From: Emiliania huxleyi CCMP1516
Taxonomy: Eukaryota; Haptophyta; Isochrysidales; Noelaerhabdaceae
NCBI RefSeq assembly: GCF_000372725.1
Contig: NW_005198537.1
Span: 192,873 to 256,872 of the forward strand
DNA length: 64,000 bases
Direction of reading: 5' to 3'
Shown here: positions 52,286 to 61,521 of the stretch, piece after piece
How the letters are laid out: each line of letters begins with the position of its first letter
Numbering within the stretch: position 1 is the first letter of the stretch
Notes under the pieces: generated by a model
Seen by the model: the letters and a program-made list of their open reading frames with translations, nothing else
Databases searched by the model: none
What the model was told of the DNA's origin: nothing
Made by a program: the position numbers and the translations under genes

Positions 52286-54819
52286 ATGGACACAAACGAG
52301 GAGCCAGCACCCCGCGAGTTTTTCCCCGGCCTATCGCGGATGATGACCCAGATAGCCGCCGACCTGCGCCGTGGCTCTGCTGAGGCTGCCGCAGACGGCC
52401 CCGAGAACTGGGGCTCCCGCCCGCACATCTTTGAGGCGGGGCCGAGCGCGAGCCCACCGCCTGTGCCCAGCGGAGAGTCGACCGACGGCGAGTCGGCCTG
52501 GGGATCGCTCGGCATCCTCGAGGGCTCCGACCGCCTTGGCGAGGAGAGCTCTGACCGCGTGAGTGACCTGCAGCGCAGCGCGCGGCCAGGGCTGTATCCT
52601 CCGCTTTCGGCACATGCAGGGCGCCGGGCGGTGCCTGGCGAACGGCTTCCGCCCGAGCTGCTCATGTCCAGCTCCGCGAGTGCGATCCTCGTGCCGACCT
52701 CGAGCAGCGGCCGGGAGAGCCTCGCCGATCGGCTCACGCGGCGGCGCGTCGACTACGCGCTGCGCAACGGCGGCGCAATCAAGCCGAGCGGATCCTTCCT
52801 CGGCAGCTCCTTCACCGACATCTTCTCCGCCATGGCGGACCGCCGCCAGCTGCAGGCTGCCGGGGCTGCACGAGCCCATCTACCGGGACCCTTCCCGGAA
52901 GCTTCTCGGACCCTTCCCCGTAGGTGGCCGAGTTTGGGTCGTCGGAGTGGGTGTTCCGCAATACCGTCTCCTTCTGGGTGGGCGTCTTCTTCGTCGAGGG
53001 ACCGACCCTACCGCAACACACGCACACACACACCACACGCACGCATGCACGCACACACGCACAACAGCCGCAGCGCGCTCACTCAACGGACTCCTCACGC
53101 CTCACCACACACCGAAAGCCTCCCCCGCGAGCCGTCGCCTCGCCCGAGCCGTCGCCTCGCCCCGCAGGCTCGATCCTCTTCATCGTCGGTGCGGCGGCGT
53201 CCGCCTTCATGCACGGCGCAGCAAAGTGGAAATTTCAGGCGCCCCGCCGACCGCGCTTCAAACAGGAGCACGAGGCTGCCGCTCACGGTTGAGACGGTTG
53301 AGATGGTTGAGATGGATGCACCAGGCGCTCGTCGGGTACCCGTACTTTGTCGGCTCGCTCACCTACACCGCAGGCGCGTACATGGGCTACTACGAGGCGC
53401 GCGAAGCCGCAGCGCCCCACCGCCTCGCCCCCTCCCCACCACCTCCCCGCCCGACGCCACCACCGCCCCTCGGCGCAGGTGATCAACGTGGGCCGCGCAG
53501 ATCGGCGCCTCTTCGGCTGCACCGGCGCCACCCCCGCCGGCTTCTGGGGCACCACCCTCTACCTGATTGGCGAGCGCCGCCCTCCCTCTAAACCAAGCCA
53601 TTGGCGCGGAGCCACGGCTCACACTTTTCTGCCCGTTGCCCGCTGTAGGCGCGCTGTGCTTCAACGTCTGCTGCGCCGCCACTTTCGTCTCGCCCGACAC
53701 GCCCGAGGGCGAGAAGCTGGTCTCCGTGTGGATGGAGGGCGTCGCCGGCACCGTCGGCTCCCTCCTCTTCGTCCTCGCCGCTCTCATCGAGTGGGCTCAC
53801 AACGCGGACGCGACGCCGCGGCAGCGCGTGTTTTGGCTCTGCTCCTCCTACTTCCTCGGCTCGGTCCTCTTCCTGGTCGGCTCGGGAGCGACGCTCGTCT
53901 TCGGGGTCTGCGAGTGCGCGAGGCCAGGCGCACCCCCACCCACCCACCCACAAAAGCCCCGTCTCAAGGCACACGCGGCGAGGCATCCTCGCCGCCTCTC
54001 GCCCGACCGCCGCCCTCTCTCCGCCCTCACCTCTCTCCGCCTCCTCCAGAGCTCACCATCTGGTGGATCGACTTCCCCTATTGCGCCGGCGCCGTCCTCT
54101 TCCTCTTCGGCGCGTGGGTGACCACGCGCATGTGGAAGGCCGAGCAGTTTGGTCTCGCCTTTATGAACGAGATCAACAACTTTGCGCCCACGGCTCCAAA
54201 CTCGCGCACGCCCGAGGACGCGACGCAGAAGGCGGCCACCGCCGTCTACATGGCCTTCGCCGCGGTCTCGCTCCTCGACTTTTGCTCCCTCTCCGCGTGG
54301 CACGCACACGAGGCGCCGCACGGGGGCCGCCTTTGTTTTCCCACCAGGTTTCCCTCCCGCTTCCCTCCGGCCTCCCTCCGGCTTCCCTCCGGCTTCCCTC
54401 CGGCCTCCCCCCCCCCCCCCCCCCCGCCCCTCGTCCGTCCGCTCCGCCGCCTCGCCCGCGCCCGACCGCGCCGCCGACTGCGCCGACAGATTGGCGGCGT
54501 GCACCACCCAATCATCTTTTCGGAGGAGTTTCTCACCACGACCACAAACTTCGTCGCCGCCCACTCGCTGCTGCTGCTCGTCACGGTCGTGCACCGCTCG
54601 CCCGCCGTCTCGCCGTACAAGTACCTGATGTGGCTGATGCAGCTCGTCGCGCTGCTCTACCTCTCCTCCATCACGCTCCGGTGGCTAAAGTACTTCACCG
54701 ACCCTCGCTACTTCACCGACACGCCCTCGGACCACGAGCCGGAGGTCGAGGGGGGGCTGTGGGAGCAAAAGGAGGCGCTGGAGGCGGGGTCGGGCGTCGA
54801 GTTTACGTTTAGGGAGTGA
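52286..54819 (+). CDS. Multi-pass membrane protein of unknown function, eight exons, all introns GC-AG
   Basis: Exons 52286-52855, 52924-52981, 53168-53274, 53325-53396, 53479-53569, 53649-53927, 54050-54312 and 54490-54819 give 589 residues with every junction in phase. All seven donors read GC. Residues 1-190 are a soluble Ser/Gly-rich N-terminus. From there, hydrophobic spans alternate with short loops: VSFWVGSILFIVGAAASAFM, YPYFVGSLTYTAGAYMG, FWGTTLYLIGALCFNVCCAA, VGSLLFVLAALIEW, FLGSVLFLVGSGATLVFG, FPYCAGAVLFLFGAWVT, a span near VYMAFAAVSLLDF, FVAAHSLLLLVTVVH and LMWLMQLVALLYL. That makes about eight or nine transmembrane helices. The C-terminus is acidic. I do not recognise the family; YrhK-like or other small-helix repeats were considered but not established. 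Confidence 0.75.
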
Positions 54820-54951
54820 GCGAGCTAAACCTAAAGCAAGGCAGCTACCGAGTTCTGGTAGGTAAGTAAAAATGTGCTGCCGTGCTGGCCACATTCGCCC
54901 GCGCCCTGCGTGACTCCGGCACACTCGTCCGCCACTCAGATCTCAGTCCCC

Positions 54952-55470
54952 ACTCGCGTCCCACGCACGCCCCGCGCCCCGCGCCCCCACGCCCCTCACC
55001 CTGCGCCTCACGCCTCCCTCCCCACCCTCTCAGGCATTTCTGTTCTCGTCCCCGCTACTCGCCGACTCCTCCTCCCCCCCCGCATGACCGACGAGTCGAG
55101 GGGGGGCTCCGAAAGGTCGGCATGCCTGGCATGTCGGCTTACTAGCCTAGTAGGCAGGTCATTGGCCTCCCCCCCGCCAAACTCGGCCATTCCAACGGCC
55201 AGACCGCTCGCGTTAAGGCTGATTGGCTAGACGAGCGGCCTACCTCCAACGGGGCGGACCGGGAACGCGTGGAACCTGCCCACCTCGGTGGGAGGTGGTT
55301 TGGCGCCGACGGACCGCCCTCTCCACCACCCTCGCCCAGGGATCTACAACGCTGTCTTAAGGTCCGACCTGTGGGCTCCGGCCTGCGCTCGGCACCGGGC
55401 ACCGCCTCGGTATACAAACAAAATGCGCCTGCGGGCGGACCCTCACACACAGATCACAGATCACTCGGGG
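54952..55470 (+). repeat. Segmental duplication copy B
   Basis: Partner of 39546-40395. The first block (54952-55095) and second block (55180-55470) are separated by only about 85 bp here, against 400 bp in copy A. The exon-like reading seen in copy A is truncated here by the junction after ATGACCGACGA. Confidence 0.8.
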
Positions 55471-55668
55471 GCACCCCACCGTCGTCTTGAATCGGTTGAA
55501 TGTTGAAAGCTCACAATAGCGAAAATACACGCGAACCGGCGGGTGGGCGGGATGTCTGTGGGCCCGAGAGCGATCGGCCCTGCAACAGTGAACAGATGCT
55601 CAGCTTGATTGTGAGTTTGTTGCAGGCCTCTTCGGGCTTTTCGCGGCAAGCATCCCCCCACCGCGACA

Positions 55669-56889
55669 ATGCTCATACTCGCCTGCTTCGCCTACTCCCT
55701 CTCCCCCCTGCTGAGGCCGCTGCCGCCACTGCGGCCTCGCACTCGTCAGCCCATCGCCTCGGAGCCCGAAGACCCATTCGTGGTGCTCGGCGTGAGCCGC
55801 AGCTCGTCGCTTGCAGAGGTAAGAAAGGCGTGCACTCCTGCTGAGTCCAACGATGGCCGTGCTTCACCTGCCATTGCTACAGACACACCACCACGTGGGA
55901 TAGGCGTATCGGAAGCTTGCTCGAGAGGTTCACCCCGACGTGGGAGGCACGCCGGAGGCCTTTCGCCGCGTGACCAAAGCCTTCGACGCCATCCTCGGCG
56001 GTCGGCGGACGATCGACGCGACAGGGGTGCGGCGCAAGGCGCGCGAGCGGGCGGCGGCGGAGTGGGGTCGCGCCTCCTCCTCCGCCTCCTCCGCCTCCTC
56101 CTCCGACCAGCGGAACGAGAGGACGGGCAGCAGGCGCACGGCCGAGGAGGAGACTGCGGAGGCCTCCGAGCGGCGGCGGGGCCGGTGGCGCGAGTCGCTC
56201 TTCGACGCGATCTGGCGCGATCACATGCCGCTGCGCGCAAAGGCGTCGCAGGAGGCGCGGCCCGCGTTCGTTCGTGCGATGGAGCGCGCGACGCAGGCCT
56301 TTGTCGACGGCGGCGTGGCGCGAGCCGAGTCGGAGGAGCTGGCCAGCCGGCTGGAGGAGTCGGAGCGGGCGCTGCTGCGCCTCACAAACCGCGAGGTGTG
56401 GGGCCCCGGCGTGCTTCGGCGGTGTCGTTTGGGCCGCGGCGCGTCCCGATGCCGCGTCCGTGTCGCGTCCGTCAGGTGCTCGAGGTCGAGGTGGCCGACG
56501 TGAAGCAGCGGCTGCAGTGCCACCGCGCGCGCGTGCGCCACCTCGAGGTCGAGATCGGGCGCGCGCAGGGCCGCGCCGAGCTGTGGCGAGGAGCGGCGCC
56601 CGTCTCTCGCGACGACCGCGTGCAGGCCATGGAGCGAGAGCTCGCATTCCTCGAGCAGGCGAGAGAGACGCCTCCGAGACCCGACCCAGAACGGACCGCT
56701 CCTGGAGGCTCCCCAGGCACCCTCCTACGGCTCCTCGCCCCTCTGCAGGCGGCGCGGCTGAGAGACAGGCTAGACGAGCAGCGCCGCGCCATCGATCGGC
56801 TAAGGTTCCTGCAGGAGGCGCTGCAGGCCCGCGTGGCGGAGGCGCCGCCCCGCGAGCGCGATTTCGCGGCAGACGTGCCGGTGAGCTGA
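55669..56889 (+). CDS. J-domain (DnaJ-like) protein with signal/transit leader
   Basis: Four exons (55669-55818, 55904-56395, 56476-56658, 56749-56889) give 321 residues; intron 3 has a GC donor. The N-terminal hydrophobic segment (LILACFAYSLSPLL) followed by Arg/Pro residues suggests plastid or secretory targeting. The J domain starts DPFVVLGVSRSS, and the first junction restores LAEAYRKLAREVHPDVGG with the HPD motif at residues 60-62, then AFRRVTKAFDAIL. J proteins stimulate Hsp70 ATPase. The rest is a Ser-rich linker and two long charged helices (RATQAFVDG to LTNRE, then EVEVADVKQRLQCHRARVRH onward to the C-terminus) predicted to form a coiled coil. No zinc-finger or substrate-binding DnaJ domains, so it is a type III J protein. 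Confidence 0.82.
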   Translation: MLILACFAYSLSPLLRPLPPLRPRTRQPIASEPEDPFVVLGVSRSSSLAEVRKACTPAESNDGRASPAIATDTPPRGIGVSEACSRGSPRRGRHAGGLSPRDQSLRRHPRRSADDRRDRGAAQGARAGGGGVGSRLLLRLLRLLLRPAEREDGQQAHGRGGDCGGLRAAAGPVARVALRRDLARSHAAARKGVAGGAARVRSCDGARDAGLCRRRRGASRVGGAGQPAGGVGAGAAAPHKPRGVGPRRASAVSFGPRRVPMPRPCRVRQVLEVEVADVKQRLQCHRARVRHLEVEIGRAQGRAELWRGAAPVSRDDRVQAMERELAFLEQARETPPRPDPERTAPGGSPGTLLRLLAPLQAARLRDRLDEQRRAIDRLRFLQEALQARVAEAPPRERDFAADVPVS

Positions 56890-57067
56890 CGGTGACGCGT
56901 TCGACGTATGAATTGTCGCTGGTTTTGGATCCTATCTTTTTCTACGGTCTTTAGACTCTACGGACGAATGAGGAATCAGGAATGTGGAGCGGTGCTTTAC
57001 GCTGTGACGCAGTGGACTGACTGTACTAATATCATCACTGGGCTGCGATCAGGGACGTCGGCGACGC

Positions 57068-58048
57068 TCACAACAGTGGCAACACCCCGAGCGTCTGGAG
57101 GAAGCGCGCTGCGCGGTGAGGCCAGCTGCAGACCGCGAGCCCCTTTGGCACGGTCGGCTTCGTGCAGCGGCCGTACCCGTGGCCGCCCTCTGGGTAGACG
57201 TGCAGCTCGGACGGCGCGGCGCCGGCCTTCTTGAGCGCGAGGTAGAAGTAGAGGCTGTTCTCGACATGAGCGGCGTCGTCCTCGGTCTGCGTCAGGAAGG
57301 TTGGCGGGTTGCGGCTGGTGACGTTCAGCGCCGAGGCGGCGTCGGGGCCGGCGCTGACGGGCGGCTCGGTGACGCTCTCCCACGGGTAAATCATGAGGAC
57401 AAAATCGGGGCGGCAGGGCCGAGCGTCGGCCTCGTCGACGCGCGGGTAGCTGCGGCTGCGCCACGCGACAGAAAGGTGTCCTGCGAGGTGGGCGCCCGCG
57501 GAGAAGCCGATGACGCCCACGCGTGACCCGTTGAGGCCGGGCGCTCGCCCGTCGGCGGCCCACTCCCGCACGAGGCCGACTGCACGCTGAGCGTCCATCA
57601 GCGGCGCCGACCCAAACGGAAGCCACGCGCGGCCGGGCACGCGGTAGCGCAGCAGGAAGGCGGAGACGCCGACCGAGTTGAGCCACGCAGCGATGTCGGT
57701 CCCTTCGCGGTCCCAGCTGAGGAACTTGTAGGCTCCGCCCGGCGCGATCACGACTGCCGAGGTGGCGCCCGCGACTAGGTACGGCGTCAGGGTGGGCACT
57801 GTCACGTTGGAGATGGATCGGTCGACACATCTTGCGACTGGGACGCCGGGAGTCTCGCACCCTTCCGTCTCGTGCCCTGTCGCACCAGTGCGCTCGCCTG
57901 GCGGCACACCCGGCCAGAGCGGGATGGGCGCGTGATCGGTGAAGGCAACGGTGGCGAGTGCAACGGGTAGCATATACACACACAATAGCAAGCAAGCAAG
58001 CTTGTCCGCCCGCCGCGCTACCCGGTAAGCGCAAGCGGCGGAAGCCAT
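57068..58048 (-). CDS. Secreted alpha/beta-hydrolase esterase (acetylesterase/BD-FAE-like)
   Basis: Single exon. From this start the protein is 326 residues with a leader ending LACLLLCVYMLPVALA. The open frame extends 33 codons further (to 58147), but that part overlaps an intron-like insertion and is rejected. Numbering from the longer frame: AVVIAPGGAYKFLSW is the oxyanion-hole strand, VGVIGFSAGAHLAGHL the nucleophile elbow (Ser216), a TEDDAAHVENS segment supplies the acid, and YPEGGHGYG the His. This order and the GG near the oxyanion hole match the esterase group that includes acetyl-xylan and feruloyl esterases. Four NxS/T sites (NVT, NGS and others) fit secretion. The likely role is deacetylation of cell-wall or algal polysaccharides; substrate not determinable. 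Confidence 0.85.
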   Translation of the reverse strand: MASAACAYRVARRADKLACLLLCVYMLPVALATVAFTDHAPIPLWPGVPPGERTGATGHETEGCETPGVPVARCVDRSISNVTVPTLTPYLVAGATSAVVIAPGGAYKFLSWDREGTDIAAWLNSVGVSAFLLRYRVPGRAWLPFGSAPLMDAQRAVGLVREWAADGRAPGLNGSRVGVIGFSAGAHLAGHLSVAWRSRSYPRVDEADARPCRPDFVLMIYPWESVTEPPVSAGPDAASALNVTSRNPPTFLTQTEDDAAHVENSLYFYLALKKAGAAPSELHVYPEGGHGYGRCTKPTVPKGLAVCSWPHRAARFLQTLGVLPLL

Positions 58049-58119
58049 GCGGGGTAGGTAGGGTAGGTCCATGGCCCTCCCGGTTTTTTGTTCACGCGCG
58101 CGCGAGACGTGCAGACAGG

Positions 58120-58208
58120 GTGTCGTCATCATCTGTCTCGCGTCCACCCATACCGCGCTGGTGTCCAGTCCGAGCCTGGCTGTTCTTCACCTTTCTACCT
58201 ACCTACAG
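58120..58208 (+). mobile_element. Intron-shaped ~89-bp element, copy 2 (filled site)
   Basis: Begins GTGTCGTCATCATCTGTC and ends CTTTCTACCTACCTACAG. Flanking sequence (about 58093-58119 and 58209-58305) matches the reverse complement of about 51469-51595 continuously, where this element is absent. ACAGGG is present on both sides, as a target-site duplication would give; net insertion is 90 bp. Confidence 0.82.
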
Positions 58209-58865
58209 GGTTGCCAGGTGAGAGCGAATGGCGCGGTTCACGCCTCGCACAACAGAGAGAGAGATGCGCTCTGCATGGTGGGACATAAAAGAAAGCGAGT
58301 ACTTGGGCGAGTAGGCCGTGCGGTCGACGCTGCCTCGCGCGACTTTGCGCGCGAGGCGGCGCAGCTTGAGAACGGCGGTGGGCGAGAACGGCGCCGCCGC
58401 CGAACGTCTCGTGGAGCAGCAGGTTGAATGAAGTTGTTGCGCTTGACAAAGATCGCGTCGTGGTAGAAACCGCGATGCGCCTTGACGTAGCCGTGGCCGG
58501 TCTTGTCACTTGTGGGAGAAGGGTTGGCCGGGCTGCCCGCGCGCCTTGCAGCCCACATGTTTAGGCGGCGGGCCTTCTCCTCGGTGTTGCCGAAGGCGTA
58601 GGAGTGGCCAACGGAGGCGGGCGTGCCGCCACTCGAGGCGTTGCCAACGCCCGTCGAGGAGGTCTTGACATGAGGAGGGGCGTCCAGAGCTTGACTTCAT
58701 TCCACCTCATGAGAGCCTCATCCGCATCCTCCCGGGCCAGCGTGGGGTTCCGCGAGCGTTTGTCGCGAGCGTTTGTCAAGTGGGTGATCTGGTGCTTGTA
58801 GGGCTTGAGAGTGGCCTGTCATGTCTCAGGAAGGACTGTGGTTGCAGGAGAGAGTACCACCAACC
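58209..58865 (-). other. Gene fragment, minus strand
   Basis: Minus-strand readings look coding in pieces: REDADEALMRWNEVK (about 58690-58735), NASSGGTPASVGHSYAFGNT followed by EEKARRLNMWAAR (about 58545-58640), and TGHGYVKAHRGFYHDAIFVK (about 58430-58505). Frames change between pieces, and no start or stop could be fixed. It may be the remnant or an unresolved multi-exon part of a cytoskeletal-type protein; function not assigned. Confidence 0.35.
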
Positions 58866-58879
58866 ATCACTTTAGTTGG

Positions 58880-59193
58880 TATAGTAAAAGAAAGAAAGAA
58901 AACGGAGAACCCAAGGGAGGGATGGGAGGACGGCACGCCGCCACCACACAGGGATTTTAAAGAGAGGGGTGTGGTGCGCTAGCCGTCGCCCACCCTTGGG
59001 CGTCCGCCTCTAGTTGGTATAGTAAAAGAAAGAAAACAGACAACCCAAGGGAGGGATGGGAGGACGGCACGCCGCCACCACACAGGGATTTTAAGGAGAG
59101 GTGTGTTGGTGCGCTAGCCGTCGCCCACCCAGGGAGTCCGCCTCTTCCTATCTCTCTTCGCAGTCTCTCTCCGATTCTCGCTGCAACCTTCAT
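58880..59193 (-). repeat. Dispersed repeat R1, two copies in tandem
   Basis: Both copies carry GGGATGGGAGGACGGCACGC and ACCACACAGGGATTTTAA and are preceded by TTGGTATAGTAAAAGAAAGA. The second extends through CTCTCTTCGCAGTCTCTCTC to CTGCAACCTTCATGCC and matches the full-length copy at 5527-5720 in reverse. A third TAGTTGGTATAGTA occurs at 59268. Confidence 0.8.
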
Positions 59194-59320
59194 GCCACCT
59201 CGCGGTCGTCCCACTCTCGTCGTTCTCTCCCTTGTCATTTCCTCCTCTGTCGCGTCGTTCCCTTCTAGTTGGTATAGTACCCCACCTTCACCCGTCCCAT
59301 GGTTTCTTTTTTAGTTTCCC

Positions 59321-59358
59321 ATAAGTAGGGTAGGTAGGTAGGTAGGTAGGTAGGTAGG
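59321..59358 (+). repeat. TAGG tetranucleotide microsatellite
   Basis: About eight AGGT/TAGG units in the region upstream of the tubulin-like gene. Confidence 0.9.
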
Positions 59359-59459
59359 GGCAGGGGCCGGCCAGGCTTTTCCAGAATTTCAGCATGGCTG
59401 CCGCAAGACGCAAAAATAAACCCAAGAGTGGTGTGGGAGGAAACCCTGGCCGAGCTCCA

Positions 59460-59651
59460 CGTTGCCCGTCGACGCCCGTCGACGCCCGCCTCAATCTTCA
59501 CTCGGCGCTCGAGCCCGCGGAACGCGCGCATGTGGTGCGCGGCTGACTGCGTGACGAAGTGGAACTCCCCGGTGCTGAAGCAGCCTTCGTGCCCGCGGCC
59601 ACCGTCCAGCTTCATCGCAGACCGGAGAAAGGGCGCGGCGTCAGTGGGCAA
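59460..59651 (-). other. Possible coding fragment antisense to the tubulin-like gene's upstream region
   Basis: A minus-strand frame reading [20 protein letters not shown] and [19 protein letters not shown] looks more protein-like than the plus-strand frame over the same bases. The open frame continues to 59265 through low-complexity sequence. No family recognised; possibly a displaced exon. Confidence 0.3.
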
Positions 59652-59694
59652 GGCGACGAGAAGCCGCGGCGCCGCTCAGCCACAGGCCCGCACG

Positions 59695-61093
59695 ACGCGT
59701 GAAGTGATCGCCGTCTCTGTCGGCGGGGCTGGCAACTCTGTCGGAACCCAATTTTGGGAGGACATTTCGATAGAACATGGTATCGACCCGACGGGCACGT
59801 ACGCTGGAGGTTCGGATCTCCAGCTCGAGGTGCACACTTACCGCCCCCACTCCCACCACCACCACTCCCACCAACCGCCCCAAAACACAACCGAGATGAT
59901 GAGAGGGCCGGCCGCCCCTCGGCAGTGCGTCGACGTGTACTACCGAGAGGAGGCGAGCGGACGCTACGCGCCGCGCGCCGTCATCGTCGACCTGGAGCCT
60001 GGCACCAGGGACTCTGTCCTCGCGCGCCCCTACGGCGGGCTGTTTAGCCCGAGCAACTTTGTATTCGGCCAGACGGGTTCAGGCAACAACTGGGCCAAGG
60101 GCCACTACACGGAGGGGGCTGAGCTCATCGGCACCGTCCTCGACGTCATACGCAAGGAGGCTGAAGCCAGCGACGCTCTCGAGGGCATTCAACTGAATCA
60201 CGCCATCGGAGGCGGCACCGGCGGCGGCTTGGGCACGCTCCTCATCTCCAAGTTCCGTGAGGAGTTCGGAGAGCGCTTCGTGTGCACCTTTTCAATCGCT
60301 CCCTCGCCCAAGGTGTCCGACACCGTCACTGAGCCGTACAACGCGGTCCTCTCCTTCATTCAGCTCGTCGAGAACGTGGACGCAACCTTCATGTTTGACG
60401 AACAGCGGCTCTACGACGTCTGCTTCCGCGCTCCGCTCAATATCACCGCTCCCACCTACCGTGACCTCAACCAGCTCACGAGCGGCGCCATGGCAGGGAT
60501 CACCACTTGCGTCCGCTTCCCAACCGCGCTCAACTTTCGCGATGTGGCCAACAGTCTGGTTCCCTCCCCGCGCCTCCACTTCGTCACCCCGGGCCTCGCG
60601 CCGCTCACCCGCCGCCCACCGGAGCACGGTGGCCGAGCTCACGAGCGAAATGTTCCGCGAACGCAACAAGCTGGGCAGCTACCGCGACGCGCCCAACAGC
60701 AAGTACCTCGCCGCCGCGGGCTTCTTTCGTGGAGGCATCTCGGCCGCGGAGCTGGACGAGCAGATGCTCCGCGTGCGGAGCGCACACTCGAGCCGCATCG
60801 TCAACTGGATCCCAAACAACATTCAGCACTCGCACTGCGAGATCCCGGCCAGGGGACTCGTGGCCTCGGCCGGCTACGCAGTCAACTCGACGGGCATTTC
60901 GACGATGTTTGGGAGCCTCCTAGAGTACTACAGCTTGATGTTGCGCCGCAGGAGCTTCCTGCACTGGTACACCGGCAACGGCATGGAGGAGGCGGAGTTC
61001 GGCGAAGCCCAGGCGAACATGAATGACCTCATCGGCGAGTACCTGCAGGCCCAGGACTCGGAGGGGCCACCCGCGGGGTGGAGGAGCCGGTGA
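59695..61093 (+). pseudogene. Highly divergent beta-tubulin-like gene with frameshift and non-ATG start
   Basis: Exons 59695-59829 and 59926-61093, GT-AG intron of 96 bp. The reading follows beta-tubulin along its length: [76 protein letters not shown], the GTP loop as [12 protein letters not shown] (usually GGGTGSG), [39 protein letters not shown], and a C-terminus [18 protein letters not shown]. Identity is well below that of normal beta-tubulins. The position of the initiator Met (MREI) is ACG; the open frame continues upstream to an ATG at 59428 without tubulin-like sequence. Between LAPL and TVAEL (60600-60635) the spacing is 22 bases, so the frame shifts; no intron fits. No in-frame stop occurs elsewhere. 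It may be a recent pseudogene or carry a sequencing error. Confidence 0.75.
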
Positions 61094-61521
61094 TGTCTAT
61101 CGGAGAGCCGAACGCGACAGCTCCTGAGGCCAACGCGCAACGGGCGAGGCGGTGGTGCGAGCCAGTCGTGGTACGCGTTACGCATGAGTAAGTAATCGTT
61201 ATTCGTGAGTGAGGATTCTTGAGCTTATCTTTCGCTCCCGTGTTTTGGCTTTTGGTTTATTAGGTGCCCCTCTTTCCCGCAGAGCGCGCCCAATCCCGAG
61301 ACAAAAAAAACTCCCCACAAGTGCTCCTGTGCTCCAAGGAACCGTAGACGGGAAGGGGCGTATATGATGGCATATCGTACTTGTACTTGTTGTGCTCTTC
61401 TCCAACACACAACACACGACATACGAGGATCGGGTCTGCCTCTCCGACTCGCTCCCCCGCGCAACACGTCAACACCCTCGGGGGCGGCGCTGGCGCGACG
61501 CCGTAGGTCACACAATGACCT

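Noticed and set aside
58049-58147. 33-residue N-terminal extension of the esterase
   Set aside because: It overlaps the intron-like insertion and precedes a good signal peptide at the inner Met.
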